A stretch of 64,000 nucleotides of DNA from assembly GCA_039519185.1 (NCBI GenBank), contig CM076846.1:111758442-111822441 (forward strand). The letters are read 5' to 3'. The position numbers were made by a program, and so were the translations under genes. Source of the DNA: Astragalus membranaceus (taxonomy: Eukaryota > Streptophyta > Magnoliopsida > Fabales > Fabaceae). Position 1 is the stretch's first letter, and each line of letters opens with the position of its first letter. Shown piece by piece: positions 1 to 11,297 of the stretch. The notes beneath the pieces were generated by a model, which saw only the letters and a program-made list of their open reading frames with translations, did no database searches and had not been told where the DNA came from.

Positions 1-2181
1 TCTAAGGAGTCGAGGCTTAGACTCGCCCTTCGTTAGCAGGTATTTGATTGTTGCATGGTCAGTAAATACAATAACTTTAGAGCCAACCAGATTGGAGCGA
101 AATTTTTCTAGTGCAAATACTATGGCTAGCAGTTCCTTTTCCGTTGTGGCATAGTTTACCTGATTTTCATTCAAAACCTTGCTAGCATAGTATATAGTAT
201 GAAAAAATTTCTCTGATCGTTGCCCCAGCACTGCGCCCACTGCATAATCACTAGCATCACACATTAATTCAAAGGGCATATCCCAGTTAGGGGCTACAAT
301 GACTGGGGCAGAAGTCAATTGTTTCTTTAAAATATTGAAGGCATGCAGACATTCCTTATCAAAAACAAAATCATTTTCTTTAACAAGCAGATTGCTTAAG
401 GGTTTTGAAATCTTTGAGAAGTCTTTTATGAAACGCCGATAGAATCCGGCGTGTCCTAAGAAACTTCTCACTCCCTTTACATTCGTAAGGGGAGGCAGCT
501 TTTCTATAATTTCGATTTTTGCTGGGTCGACCTCGATACCTTTTGCTGAGATCTTATGACCAAGAACAATTCCTTCTTGAACCATAAAGTGACACTTCTC
601 CCAATTCAGAACTAAATTGGTTTCGGTGCATCTCTTCAAAACGGTATTCAGGTTAGCCAAACAAGAATCGTAACAAATGCCAAACACAGAAAAATCATCC
701 ATAAATACCTCGATTTCATTTTCCATGATGTCAGAGAAATTGGACAACATACACCTTTGAAAAGTTGCAGGGGCATTGCACAAGCCGAAGGGCATCCTCC
801 GATAGGCGAATACACCAAACGGACATGTGAAGGCAGTCTTCTCTTGATCTTCGGGATCCACGACTATTTGATTGTATCCCGAATACCCATCCAGGAAGCA
901 ATAAAAGGCTTGTCCCGCCAGTCTTTCTAACATTTGATCCATGAATGGCAGAGGGAAGTGATCCTTCCGAGTGGCTTGATTCAATCTCCGATAGTCAATA
1001 CACATTCTCCACCCAGTGACTGTGCGAGTAGGGATAAGCTCATTCTTCTCGTTTTTCACCACAGTCATACCACTCTTCTTGGGCACCACATGCACCGGAC
1101 TCACCCACGAACTGTTTGAAATGGGGTAGATCATTCCGGCATCTAAAAGCTTCAGTACTTCTTTCCTCACTACCTCTTTCATGGTCGGGTTCAACCTCCG
1201 CTGCGGTTGTATCACAGGTTTGAACTCTTCCTCGAGCTTAATTTTGTGCATGCAAAAAGCTGGGCTAATCCCCTTAAGATTTGAGATAACCCAACCTAAA
1301 GCAGTTTTATTTGCTCTCAACACTGTTATCAATTTTTCTTCTTCCAGCTGAGTTAGGGAACTACTTATGATGGCTGGGTGTTGATCGTTGCCCTCGAGGA
1401 ATACATATTTCAAATGAGGGGGAAGTTGTTTCAATTCAAGGTTTCCTTTTTCTGGATTTTCCCCCCTACTCAACTCTTCTCTTTTCTTAAAAATCCTTTC
1501 TACCTGTGACGCTTCAAATTGACGAATACAGTCCTCGGTCTCGCTGTCCAATTCTTCCTCTACCCCCTCAATGGAGTTCACAATCACTTTCTCCAAGGGA
1601 AGAGAAGGTATATTATGTCTAAAGGCTTCTTTTACCGAGGCTTCAACCACATCCACCCTAAAACATTTCTCTTGATCATCCGGGTGACGCATAGCCTCGA
1701 AGACATTAAAAGTTACCTTCTCGTCTTGGAATCTCAACATTAGTTTCCCTTGTTGAACGTCTACCAGAGCTCGCCCAGTAGCAAGGAATGGTCGACCGAG
1801 GAGAATTGGCACCTCTACATCTTCTTCCATATCAAGAATTACGAAATCAACCGGAAACAAAAATTTGTCAACCCTTACCACAACATCTTCCAAAATCCCA
1901 AAAGGATGTTTGATTGATTTATCGGCGAGCTGCAGAGTGATCCTAGTGGGTTTCACTTCACCCCCACCAAGCTTCTTCAACATGGATAAGGGCATCAAGT
2001 TGATGCTCGCCCCCAAATCACAAAGGGCCTTCCCTATTTTCAAGTTACCTATGGTGCAGGGTATTGTGAAACTTCCTGGATCTTTTAACTTTGGGGGAAG
2101 TTTCCTCTGAATGATGGCACTACATTCTTCGGTCAGCGCCACAGTCTCGTCGTCTTTGAACCTCCTATTTTTAGTCAACAA
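1..2181 (-). CDS. Athila pol: aspartic protease, reverse transcriptase, RNase H (runs off the window)
   Basis: Retroviral-type polyprotein segment that matures the particle and copies element RNA into DNA. Reading starts after a TAA at 2182-2184. Aspartic protease comes first, with the CDLGASIN active-site motif near 1990-2020 and the following ILLGRPFL motif. Reverse transcriptase follows with GYSGYNQI, RRMPFGLCNAPATFQ and the catalytic FMDD; RNase H comes next with CDASDYAVGAVL and the TTEKELLAIVFALE stretch. At two places where the second copy is frameshifted (43010 and 42193), this copy keeps the reading frame, so it looks open to the window edge. I checked those two sites and the RT start, not every codon. 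Integrase lies outside the window. Because of stops upstream it is not part of a single gag-pol frame. Confidence 0.8.
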   Translation of the reverse strand, partial: MLTKNRRFKDDETVALTEECSAIIQRKLPPKLKDPGSFTIPCTIGNLKIGKALCDLGASINLMPLSMLKKLGGGEVKPTRITLQLADKSIKHPFGILEDVVVRVDKFLFPVDFVILDMEEDVEVPILLGRPFLATGRALVDVQQGKLMLRFQDEKVTFNVFEAMRHPDDQEKCFRVDVVEASVKEAFRHNIPSLPLEKVIVNSIEGVEEELDSETEDCIRQFEASQVERIFKKREELSRGENPEKGNLELKQLPPHLKYVFLEGNDQHPAIISSSLTQLEEEKLITVLRANKTALGWVISNLKGISPAFCMHKIKLEEEFKPVIQPQRRLNPTMKEVVRKEVLKLLDAGMIYPISNSSWVSPVHVVPKKSGMTVVKNEKNELIPTRTVTGWRMCIDYRRLNQATRKDHFPLPFMDQMLERLAGQAFYCFLDGYSGYNQIVVDPEDQEKTAFTCPFGVFAYRRMPFGLCNAPATFQRCMLSNFSDIMENEIEVFMDDFSVFGICYDSCLANLNTVLKRCTETNLVLNWEKCHFMVQEGIVLGHKISAKGIEVDPAKIEIIEKLPPLTNVKGVRSFLGHAGFYRRFIKDFSKISKPLSNLLVKENDFVFDKECLHAFNILKKQLTSAPVIVAPNWDMPFELMCDASDYAVGAVLGQRSEKFFHTIYYASKVLNENQVNYATTEKELLAIVFALEKFRSNLVGSKVIVFTDHATIKYLLTKGESKPRLLR

Positions 2182-2713
2182 TTATTTCATAAACTTTGCA
2201 TAGACCGGCATCTGCTCTAAGGCTCCTGCAAACGGAATGCTGATTTGGAGGTTGGAGAAGATTTCCATAAACTTTGAGAATTGCTCATCCTGTTGATTCT
2301 TCTTCTTTCTTTGAGGGTATGGCAGCTTCATGTATGAGGGAATTCCTTTAGGCTTCTCTTCAACCTGCAAATTGTCAGAAAAAAACATTTTTTATTGGGT
2401 TAGACTTCACTCCTCCCTTAGTTTTTCTCCCACGCTCATGTTCAACTCCTTCATTTTTATCTTGCAACTCCTCCTTTAGAACCTCGGCTTCACTATCTTC
2501 CTCCCTAGGTTGGGTTTTGGTCACCTCTACTGGTTTCAGCTCTTTACCGCTTCTTAGAGAAACGGCTTTACAACTCTCCTTCCTCGGGTTATCCACGGGC
2601 TCAGAATCACTATTAGATGCATCAACAAATTGCTTTGACAACTGACTAATCTGCATTTCCAAGTTCTTCATTGAAGTTTCATGATTCTTCCCCATACTTT
2701 GTATGACTTGTTA
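2182..2713 (-). pseudogene. Athila gag C-terminal part with two stops and a frameshift
   Basis: Links gag to protease in family relatives. It opens after a TAA at 2711-2713 and runs in the gag frame through an acidic, charged linker (SEPVDNPRKESCKAVSLRSG and a Glu-rich stretch) to a TGA at 2375-2377. The sense then continues one frame over, with KPKGIPSYMKLPYP and the ISIPFAGALEQMPVYAKFMK tail usual in Athila just before protease, and stops at TAA 2182-2184. The frame change sits at a run of seven T on the minus strand. The second copy has the same three interruptions at 44774, about 44445 and 44245. They could be old lesions inherited by both or, less likely, recoding sites. Confidence 0.75.
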
Positions 2714-3616
2714 TTGGCATTGCAATGTTGTCTGAGTCGTTTGCATACATTGGGATAGTGCATCGTCCAACCGAGTGTCCTGGTTATAAAGTTTCTCTAC
2801 TTGAGTAATTGTTGGGTGAGAAGTTGCTCTACTCTCCAAGGCAGCAGCCACTGGTTTGGCGAGAGATTCGATTTGAAGAGACATTAGCTTTTGTTGAGCT
2901 AACACTGCGCTGTTAGAGTCCAGTTCCAACATATTCTTTTTCTGTACAGCTATACATTCATTTGGCATTCTATATTCATTTAATGTCATGTCATCTATCA
3001 GTTGTTTAGCTTCTTCCCAGGTTTTGTGACCCAAAGACCCTCCAGCTGAGGTATCTAGTATCATCCTTGTTTGAGGTTGCAATCCATGATAGAAGGTTTG
3101 TAACTGCACAAAATCATCAATACCATGCCCCAGACACTTTCTTAATGACAGCTTAAATCTCTCCCAAGAATCGTATAGGAGTTCTGAATCCTTTTGTGTA
3201 AAGTTGGAGATTTCACCCCTTTTTTCAATGAACTTGGAGATAGGGAAGAACCTGGTTAGGAACTTATCTTCAAGATCACTCCAAGCATTAACAGTTCCGG
3301 GTGGGAGAGTATTCAACCAATCCTTTGCTCTTCCTGTTAAAGTGAAAGGAAAAAGACGCAACTGTTTGGAATTTTCATCCACTCCCTCAGGATACGTGGT
3401 TCCACAGATTTCATGGAAGTAGGATAAGTGCTGATTGGGGTCTTCAGTATCTGACCCAGAAAACGGCTTTGCCCTTAATGCGGATAGAACAGATGACTTG
3501 ATGTCAAAGGTGGCAGCCCATGCTGGTTGGAAGGTGCTACTATGTGTGCCTCGAGTTCTCCTCCCAAAATCATTGAGAGTGCGTCGGCCCGGTGGATTTT
3601 CAGCCATTACTTTCAC
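2711..3616 (-). CDS. Athila gag (capsid region)
   Basis: Structural protein that packages retrotransposon RNA into virus-like particles in the cytoplasm. 301 residues; the likely initiator is the Met just before AENPPGRRTL. The capsid-like retrotransposon gag domain fills about residues 60-220: LRLFPFTLTGRAKDWLNTLP, then WSDLEDKFLTRFFP, ISNFTQKDSELLYDSWERFK and FYHGLQPQTRMILD, all typical of Athila gag. A downstream linker is cut by TAA at 2711. No zinc knuckle is seen. Nearly identical to 44774-45679. Confidence 0.88.
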   Translation of the reverse strand: MKVMAENPPGRRTLNDFGRRTRGTHSSTFQPAWAATFDIKSSVLSALRAKPFSGSDTEDPNQHLSYFHEICGTTYPEGVDENSKQLRLFPFTLTGRAKDWLNTLPPGTVNAWSDLEDKFLTRFFPISKFIEKRGEISNFTQKDSELLYDSWERFKLSLRKCLGHGIDDFVQLQTFYHGLQPQTRMILDTSAGGSLGHKTWEEAKQLIDDMTLNEYRMPNECIAVQKKNMLELDSNSAVLAQQKLMSLQIESLAKPVAAALESRATSHPTITQVEKLYNQDTRLDDALSQCMQTTQTTLQCQ

Positions 3617-3775
3617 TGAATGTACCTGTGCCCCCTGTATAAACAGTTCTTGGAAACACTAAGCAAACGTTAACCAGTTCAAGAAACCAACAAGTAGCAA
3701 AATTAAGTAACTATAAATAAAACAAAAACTATAAATCTAGAATCAACTCGTTTGCCTTGTCGACAACAAAGTCAA

Positions 3776-3796
3776 CAATCCCCGGCAACGGCGCCA
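3776..3796 (-). promoter_or_regulatory. Primer-binding site, tRNA-Asp type (Athila copy 1)
   Basis: On the minus strand this reads TGGCGCCGTTGCCGGGGAT and on, complementary to the 3' end of plant tRNA-Asp(GTC) including CCA. It lies six bases from the LTR end at 3803, the normal place for minus-strand DNA priming. Confidence 0.85.
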
Positions 3797-3802
3797 AAAA
3801 CT

Positions 3803-4801
3803 TGTTAACAATTCAGCAAGTGCACTGAAAACGTTGCAAGTAGTAAAATTACGGTAAGTACCGGTCGATTCCACAGGGATTGCGTGTTGTAACAATAGCA
3901 AAGTTAATTATTTCTAGGTTGCGAAAATTGGTTGATTTGTAAATGTGTAACTCGAAAATAAACACTGTTGTTGAATTGATGAGAAAAAGCGATTAGGGAT
4001 CGAATCCTCTCCCTTCACCTATGTTATGAACCTTTAGCTAATTACGGATTAATTGTTTGAACTACCAGATTCAATTCACTATAGTAGGTTAAGGACAATT
4101 CCTTGCCTCAGAACCCCTTTTACCTAATTGAGTTACCCTAATTCCTTAGGTGAATCATGCCAACCGGTAAAGCAATAAACTTAAGAAATAAAGAATTCAT
4201 GCATCCAACCCCATATTCCTATGGTGATCACAAGTACATGATCTAATACCCCCTATCCAGCATGCAACCCATATCCCTATGCGATCACATAACTAAATCA
4301 TTATAATTATCATATGTAACTATAAAGCATTACGATCAGAGGCATAGACTTATGATAATTCAAACAACTAATTGTATTAACCATAACAAAGTATCCATAA
4401 CATAGGTTCGGGGAGAATCATCTCTCCCTAATCTTACAGAATTAGTTACACATGGTGAATAGAGACATAACTAGCGTAAAAGAAGCAATACAAGTAAAGA
4501 TAGACATAGGAACCTTCAACCCTCATTCCCAAGTGGTGAAAAGCTCCCAAAATCTGACTTTTCTCTACTCCAAGACGTCTGTTGTGCTCCAATTCACCAA
4601 GCTTCCCCGTCTTTTCGCCGAAAATCCTTAAAAACCCTAATTTTCTGGTCTCTATCGCGACGCGACACGATTCCATCGCGACGCGATGGTGCTGTTTAGT
4701 GACTGGTCGCGACACGATCTGGTCGCGACGCGAATTTGAACTGAACCAAAATTCCTCCTGCTTCAAGCTGCCTTCGCGACGCGAACCCTCCTGGTCGCGT
4801 T
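3803..4801 (-). repeat. Athila copy 1 5' LTR, truncated by gap
   Basis: Begins (plus-strand left edge) with TGTTAACAATTC and matches the LTRs at 38111-39378 and 45866-47123. About 1.0 of 1.26 kb is present. It contains CpG-rich TCGCGACGCGA-type repeats from about 4656 to 4801. By eye it is much closer to 45866-47123 than to 38111-39378. Confidence 0.9.
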
Positions 4802-5301
4802 NNNNNNNNNNNNNNNNNNNNNNNNNNNNNNNNNNNNNNNNNNNNNNNNNNNNNNNNNNNNNNNNNNNNNNNNNNNNNNNNNNNNNNNNNNNNNNNNNNN
4901 NNNNNNNNNNNNNNNNNNNNNNNNNNNNNNNNNNNNNNNNNNNNNNNNNNNNNNNNNNNNNNNNNNNNNNNNNNNNNNNNNNNNNNNNNNNNNNNNNNNN
5001 NNNNNNNNNNNNNNNNNNNNNNNNNNNNNNNNNNNNNNNNNNNNNNNNNNNNNNNNNNNNNNNNNNNNNNNNNNNNNNNNNNNNNNNNNNNNNNNNNNNN
5101 NNNNNNNNNNNNNNNNNNNNNNNNNNNNNNNNNNNNNNNNNNNNNNNNNNNNNNNNNNNNNNNNNNNNNNNNNNNNNNNNNNNNNNNNNNNNNNNNNNNN
5201 NNNNNNNNNNNNNNNNNNNNNNNNNNNNNNNNNNNNNNNNNNNNNNNNNNNNNNNNNNNNNNNNNNNNNNNNNNNNNNNNNNNNNNNNNNNNNNNNNNNN
5301 N
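4802..5301. other. Assembly gap, 500 N
   Basis: A run of exactly 500 N, probably a fixed-size scaffold join. Left contig ends inside an Athila LTR; right contig starts inside a Tekay protease. Any open frame drawn through it is meaningless. Confidence 0.99.
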
Positions 5302-5302
5302 T

Positions 5303-8300
5303 TATCTGTCTGCCTATGAGAGGAATGGAGATCGTGTTGGGAATGAATTGGATGACTTCCAATCACATTACGATTGATTGTTTCAATCGTGCAATTAATT
5401 TTCCTTCTGAAATAGCGGAACATTCACTACCTGCAGATGATGGTGTTATTTCGTTCACTTCAGCCAGCCAGTCTCTATTCCAAGGTGCGGAAGCTTTTGT
5501 TATTATTTTGTCTGCATCAACTGAAGCTGATTTGGATTTATCATCTACTCAAGTTGTTAATGAATTCTTAGATGTTTTTCCCGAGGAAGTTTCCTCTTTA
5601 CCTCCAGAACGAGAGGTAGAATTCTCTATAGATTTGGCGCCTGGCACAGGGCCAATATCCATAGCACCTTATAGGATGTCTCCTCTTGAACTGAAAGAAT
5701 TGAAGTCCCAACTTGAGGAATTAATTTCCAAGAAGTTTATTCGACCGAGTGCTTCTCCATGGGGTGCTCCGGTATTGCTAGTCAAGAAGAAGGACGGAAG
5801 CATGAGGTTATGCATAGACTACCGTCAGCTGAATAAAATCACTATCAAGAACAAGTATCCATTGCCAAGGATAGATGATCTACTTGACCAACTTCGAGGT
5901 GCTAAAGTTTTCTCCAAAATTGATCTGAGGTCAGGGTACCATCAAATTAGGGTAAGAACCTTAGACATTCCGAAGACTGCCTTTCGTACGAGGTACGGAC
6001 ACTACGAGTTTGTAGTGATGCCTTTCGGATTAACTAACGCTCCAGCCGTATTCATGGATTATATGAATAGAGTATTTCATTCTTACCTAGATCAGTTTGT
6101 GGTCGTCTTTATTGATGATATCTTGATTTACTCCAAGTCAGTTGAGGAGCATGCTCAGCATCTCCGATTTGTCCTAGGAGTACTCCGAGAGAAGAAACTC
6201 TGCTAAACCATCAAAGTGTGACTTTTGGATGCCTGAAGTAAATTCTTGGGTCATGTAATTTCCCAAGAAGGGGTTGCAGTGGATCCTAGCAAGGTGGAAG
6301 CTGTGTTGAATTGGGAACGGCCAACGTCAGTGACTGAGATCAGAAGCTTTCTGGGTTTAGCTGGTTACTATAGAAGATTCATTGAAGGTTTTTCGCAAAT
6401 GGTACTTCCGCTTACTCGATTGACTCGCAAGGGTCAACCGTTTACGTGGGATGCCGATTGTGAAGAGTGCTTCCTTGGATTGAAGGAAAAGTTAACTTCT
6501 GCTCCAATCCTAATTCTTCCGGATCCGTCATTGGGATTTCAGATTTACAGTGATGCATCTGGGAAGGGTTTAGGATGCGTTCTCATGCAGAATCAACATG
6601 TTGTGGCCTATGCATCGAGGCAATTGAAGACGCATGAACGGAATTACCCAACTCATGACTTAGAGTTGGCGGCTATTGTGTTTGCACTGAAAATTTGGAG
6701 ACATTACCTTTACGGTTCTCGTTTCGAGGTTTTTAGTGATCACAAGAGCTTGAAATATCTATTTGACCAAAAGGAGTTGAATAACAGACAGAGAAGGTGG
6801 ACCGAATTTTTGAAGGACTATGACTTCGAATTGAAATATCACCCTGGGAAAGCCAATGTGGTAGCAGATGCTCTGAGCAGGAAGTCTATCCACACGGCAA
6901 GGTTAATGGTTCACGAGATGGCTTTGTTGGAGTCGTTCAGAGACTTGAAACTCAAGGTGGTAAGAAAGAGGGATCGCGTAGTGCTGCGGCATATACAGAT
7001 AGCCAGTGTGCTAAGGGAACAAATCCGTGTAGCTCAAGAAGCTGATATGAAGTTGCAGTCTCAGAGGGGATCGCCAGATTTCACTGAGGATAGTGATGGC
7101 GTGATTTGCTCTAATGGGAGGATTTGTGTTCCCGATGATGATGATATCAAAAGGCAAGTATTGGAAGAAGCTCATAGGAGTCAGTACTCCGTACATCCGG
7201 GATCCACCAAGATGTACCGAGACTTGAAGTTGATGTATTGGTGGCCTGGGATGAAGGTCGAGATTGCAGAATTTGTTTCTCGGTGCTTAACTTGTCAGAA
7301 GGTTAAGGCGGAACACCGAAGACCGGGCGGTCAGTTACAACCGCTAGATGTACCAGTTTGGAAGTGGGAAGATATCTCAATGGACTTCGTCATGGGTTTG
7401 CCGAGGTCACAGGCAGGCAATGATTCTATTTGGGTAGTAGTGGACCGATTGACTAAATCCGCTCACTTTATTCCCGTTCGCTCGACTTATAAGGTTTCCA
7501 AGTTAGCAGATGAATATGTGAGGAACATTATCAGACTGCATGGAGTCCCAACGAGTATTGTGTCAGACCGAGATCCCAAGTTTACTTCCAGGTTCTGGAG
7601 AGCATTGAATGAAGCTTTGGGAACAAGGGTGCTGGTTAGCACTGCTTATCATCCTCAGACTGATGGTCAGACGGAGAGGACTATCCAGACTCTTGAGGAC
7701 ATGCTTCGGGCTTGTGTGCTCGACAGTGGGAGAAAATGGGAGGACCATCTTCCGTTAGTAGAATTCTCCTACAACAACAGTTACCACTCTAGCATTGGAA
7801 TGGCACCGTTTGAAGCACTTTATGGTAGAAAGTGTAGAACTCCATTGTGTTGGTGGGAGATTGGTGAAGACAAGTTTTTGGGACCCGATATGGTTCGCGA
7901 GACTACAGAGAAGGTCAAGTTAATTCGAGAAAGGATGAAGGTTGCTCAGAGTCGGCAAAAGAGCTACGCTGACAACCGAAGGAGACCGTTGGAGTTTGAG
8001 GTTGGTGATCATGTGTTCTTGAAAGTTTCGCCAACCATAGGCACTGGAGAGCCTTGCGAGCGAAGAAGCTCAGTCCTCGATATGTTGGACCTTTCCAAAT
8101 CATCGAGCGGATTGGGCCAGTTGCCTATCGCCTCGCATTGTCTCCGGCCCTATCAAATCTCCACGATGTGTTCCACGTGTCTCAGTTGAGAAGTATGTTC
8201 CCGACTTGCATCAGCCATTGAGTGTGATACATTGACCTGCGACCGGATTTGTCATTTCAACCTTATCCAAGGTATATTTGGAGCGTGGTGTGAAGACTCT

Positions 8301-8413
8301 GCGCTCTAGACGATTCCTATTGTCAAGTGGTCTGGGATGGCTTTTCAGTCGAAGAGGCTACCTGGGAACTGGAAGAGGACATGAATGCTCGATATCCCTA
8401 TCTCTTTCAGTAA
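5303..8413 (+). pseudogene. Tekay pol: protease end, RT, RNase H, integrase, chromodomain (frameshifted)
   Basis: Polyprotein for reverse transcription and integration. After the gap the protease tail LPMRGMEIVLGMNW is seen, then RT with KKKDGSMRLCIDYRQLN, IDLRSGYHQI, VMPFGLTNAP and catalytic FIDD at about 6112. RNase H has YSDASGKGLGCVLMQ and ends near 6900. Integrase has its zinc-binding H/H/C/C (HPGSTK...CLTCQK, 7190-7300), and D,D,E residues in SMDFVMG, SDRDPKF and GQTERT. A region matching Tekay chromodomains (WELEEDMNARYPYLFQ) ends at TAA 8411-8413. Breaks: minus two bases near 6203 (creates TAA) and minus one near 6240, which together return to the same frame; and minus one near 8048, which wrecks the C-terminal frame. 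A former coding sequence, not functional as read. Confidence 0.9.
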
Positions 8414-8448
8414 GGTATGTTTCGTCAATTTTGAGGACAAAATTTTTA

Positions 8449-8462
8449 AAAGTTGGGGAGAT
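8449..8462 (+). other. Polypurine tract
   Basis: AAAAGTTGGGGAGA-like purine run directly before the LTR, the primer for plus-strand DNA synthesis. Confidence 0.8.
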
Positions 8463-10836
8463 TGTAACATCCCTAAATTTTAAAGACTCGTATTATGATG
8501 CCTAGGACCGATTATTATTTGTGGGAATAATTAGTCGTGTCTCGGGGATTATTAAGAAAAAGTCCAAGAAATTCCATCCAATTAATTATGATTAGTCATA
8601 ATTTAATGAGATTTAAGCTGAAGGGCATTATCGTACTTTCACACCCAACCATTTGGTAGCTGACCCTTTTACTCAGCCACACTCCCTCACTTAGTATTCA
8701 ATTTCAAATTTGAAAAAAAAGCTGGAAATAGAAGGGGAAGAAGGAGGAGGGCGGGCGAAGGGAAGAGGAGAAGGAGGGATCATCAAATCCTTGTTGCATG
8801 TAAGTTGTTTCTCTTCCATCCTACTCCATTTTTGATTCTGAATCCAATGGTACCACTTTCAAAGCTTGATTCTCACTCTTTCCTCATCTCCATTGATACC
8901 CATGAAGCTCCAAGTGGTGAAAATGGTGGAGCTATGTGTTGATGGCTTGCATGTTCAGTTTTGCGGTTAAGAGGGGGAAATCCCAAGCTTGCATTTCGAT
9001 TTGGGAAGGTTGTGAAAGATTTGGGTTGCTGTTCTGAAGTATCAGTTGGTGCTCTTCGGTGCCGTTCGTGAATTCTCTCGTTTCGGTCATCGCGCGTTCA
9101 TCGGAACTCCTAGAACGATCGTCAACGGGTGAGTTCTACTCACGATAGGGTATTTTGATATTTGAACATGTTTTCGACATGGAATCCCTTGGTCATTTTT
9201 CTGTTTTCAAAAGTCTTAGAATCGAAAAGCGTTTTTAAGTCAAAACGGTGTTTTACGGTTTATTGAGAATTTTAATAATCGTTGAAATGAAAATATATGT
9301 ATTACTGGAAATAGTCTGGAATTTTCTGAGTTTCAGGTGATTGAAATTAGAAATCGAATCGGACGAGAACGGAGAGCGAAAATGGGAAAATGTGAAATTC
9401 TGGTAACAGACACAGGTCGCACGGACCGTGCGCCCCTGGGCACGGGTCGTGCGCCTGCTTCGGGTTGGAAGTATTGGAAACAGAACGGGACGCACGGGTC
9501 GTGCCCCTGGGCACGGATCGTGCGCTTCCCTCTGGTAGATGGGTCTTGAGTAGTGCACCACGCACGGGTCGTGTGCCCCTGGGCACGGGTCGTGCGTGTG
9601 GTTCTGTTACCGGCTTCCGTTTTCTCGTTTTGTTGCTCCGTTTGATCCCGAACCTTTTCTAATTTCTTTCTCAACCATTCAAAAAGGGATTGCCTCACTG
9701 AAAACCTTATTTCGAACTTGTTCAACTCATGATTTTGAAAAGAAGTTGAAAGGTATATTGATCGAAAAACCGAAACCCTAGTATACGTGTGGGTACACCG
9801 TCTGATGGATAGAATGAATATATATTTATATATATATATCAACTGTATATGATTATAATGCCGGATGTCTATAGATTCATCAAAACGGGTTATAAGTCAA
9901 TAATACATTACAATATGATTATAATGCCGGATGTTATAAATTCATCAAAACGGGTTATAGATCAATAAGATATAAATTATCTAAAAAGATATTGTGATGA
10001 TCCTTTGGTGATCGGAAAGATATATATTATCTAACTCTCGAGAAATCGTTATGTATTGTCATACATAAATCGCGTTGGGTGACGACCCGACAAGTAGCAT
10101 ACTAGGGAGGGTAGTCATGACCCCTTACCTAGGCCCTGAATGTGTTTTGGCGTGGTCAACTCACGGGTTGCCGGGATTAGCAGAGGTGCAGTCGGCTTGT
10201 GCTAAGTTATGATTATAAGTTAACATTGCCGGGATTAGCAGTTGTGCAGTCGGCAGATGTTAAGCTATAGCTACCGGGATTAGCAGTTGTGCAGTCGGTT
10301 GAGCTAAGCTATTAAAAACATAAAAGAGAACACGATTTGCTTGGCATTTCGATTATGGCTATTGGTAGCTAATTAAACATTGTTAACGGTTTAATAATTG
10401 AACCGAGTGTCAGTGAGGGGGCACGGTAGACTCACTGAGATAATGTTATCTCACCCTATCCATATTTGTTGTTTTTCAGAGAAGCAGGGAAAAAGGAAGA
10501 CTATAGTGCACGAGTAGTTGATATACTCTTGGAGGTGCTGAAGACTTAGTCATTTTCTCCTTGTTCTTTTGTTGTCCTATTGGTTGTATAAACTTGTATT
10601 GATTATGAGTTATATGAACCGTTTATGTTTCTGTTCGGTATTTGGACTTGGATATTGTAATCCACTCGGTATGGAACCGATAAACTTCTATTTTATGAAG
10701 TAATGTTATTTCCGATTATGTTTTATTTCGGAAAAGTTTGTATGTCCAAAACTTAAACAGGAACTGTGTCCTCTGAATTTCCGCAATCTGTGCATCTTTC
10801 GGTCTCTCTACATGTTAGAAATACCGGGGTGTTACA
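8463..10836 (+). repeat. Tekay 3' LTR, 2374 bp
   Basis: Starts TGTAACATCC and ends GGTGTTACA, giving TGTAAC/GTTACA inverted termini. It holds three imperfect copies of a GCCGGGATTAGCA...GTGCAGTCGG motif (10169-10299), also seen in diverged form in the other Tekay LTRs here, and a CpG-rich inverted-repeat block at 9418-9602. Open frames within it are products of the GC-rich repeats, not genes. Confidence 0.92.
9418..9602. repeat. CpG-rich repeated hairpin block inside the Tekay LTR
   Basis: Three copies of a unit built as CGCACGG.CGTGCG ... CCCCTGGGCACGG.TCGTGCG. Each half is nearly self-complementary, so single-stranded RNA or DNA could fold. It stands out as GC-rich in an AT-rich LTR. Confidence 0.75.
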
Positions 10837-11100
10837 CCTAAGTATTTTTGTTGTAAGAAAAGGTTTTCCCCTCTCTTAAATATTTATCTAGCAATTCATT
10901 TTTGTAAAGTTTGTCGTAAAATTACGTTATTATCCTATTCAAATGTATTTATATTTTATATCTAAGACATTGAAATATTTTTTATTTTTAAAATTTGTAT
11001 CCACAAATTAATATTTGAAACCATTTGTATTAGTTTTTCTCAACCACTAATTGTTGTTAAAGTAGTTAATGGGTTAGTAGCTATGATATTATTTCTTTTT
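10837..11100 (+). repeat. Unclassified duplicated block, copy 1
   Basis: Near-identical to 25726-25980 (starting CCTAAGTATTTTTG). It has no coding capacity. The Tekay element above inserted at its left edge. 11101-11297 is AT-rich and I recognise nothing in it. Confidence 0.85.
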
Positions 11101-11297
11101 TGAAAAGCAAAATTATGTATATATATAATATTTTAAGGAACACAAAAACCTATGTACACATAAACAACTTGCCAAAAAGGGCACTACTCAGATAGGCATA
11201 GAGTAGTAAAAAAACCTTTGATATTGTGTTAGTTTTTAATCAATTATTTCTTGAACTCTTATATACATTTTGTTATGGTAATAAGTAAAAGGTCTTA

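Larger units (their letters stand above)
1..4801 (-). mobile_element. Athila-lineage Ty3/gypsy retrotransposon, copy 1 (incomplete)
   Basis: Reading on the minus strand from right to left: LTR (3803 into the gap), tRNA-Asp primer-binding site, gag, protease and reverse transcriptase/RNase H up to the window edge. It aligns base for base with 42065-46863 of the second Athila copy, with roughly 0.5 percent differences by eye. The right part of its 5' LTR is lost in the assembly gap, so its outer boundary and target duplication cannot be seen. The lineage call comes from the gag motif set and the FMDD-type reverse transcriptase read in the second copy. Confidence 0.92.
5302..10836 (+). mobile_element. 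Tekay-type chromovirus (Ty3/gypsy), 3' part with full 3' LTR
   Basis: Order on the plus strand: end of protease, reverse transcriptase, RNase H, integrase, degraded chromodomain, polypurine tract, LTR. The 5' LTR, gag and most of protease are missing at the gap. Right flank begins CCTAA; a similar sequence without the insertion exists at about 25726, which gives an inferred pre-insertion context. Confidence 0.9.

Noticed and set aside
4446..5423. Long open frames on both strands across the N run
   Set aside because: Translated N is not sequence. The ends belong to two different retrotransposons.
9253..9842. Several overlapping frames on both strands in the Tekay LTR
   Set aside because: They follow the CpG-rich repeated block, which lacks stops in several frames; no motif.
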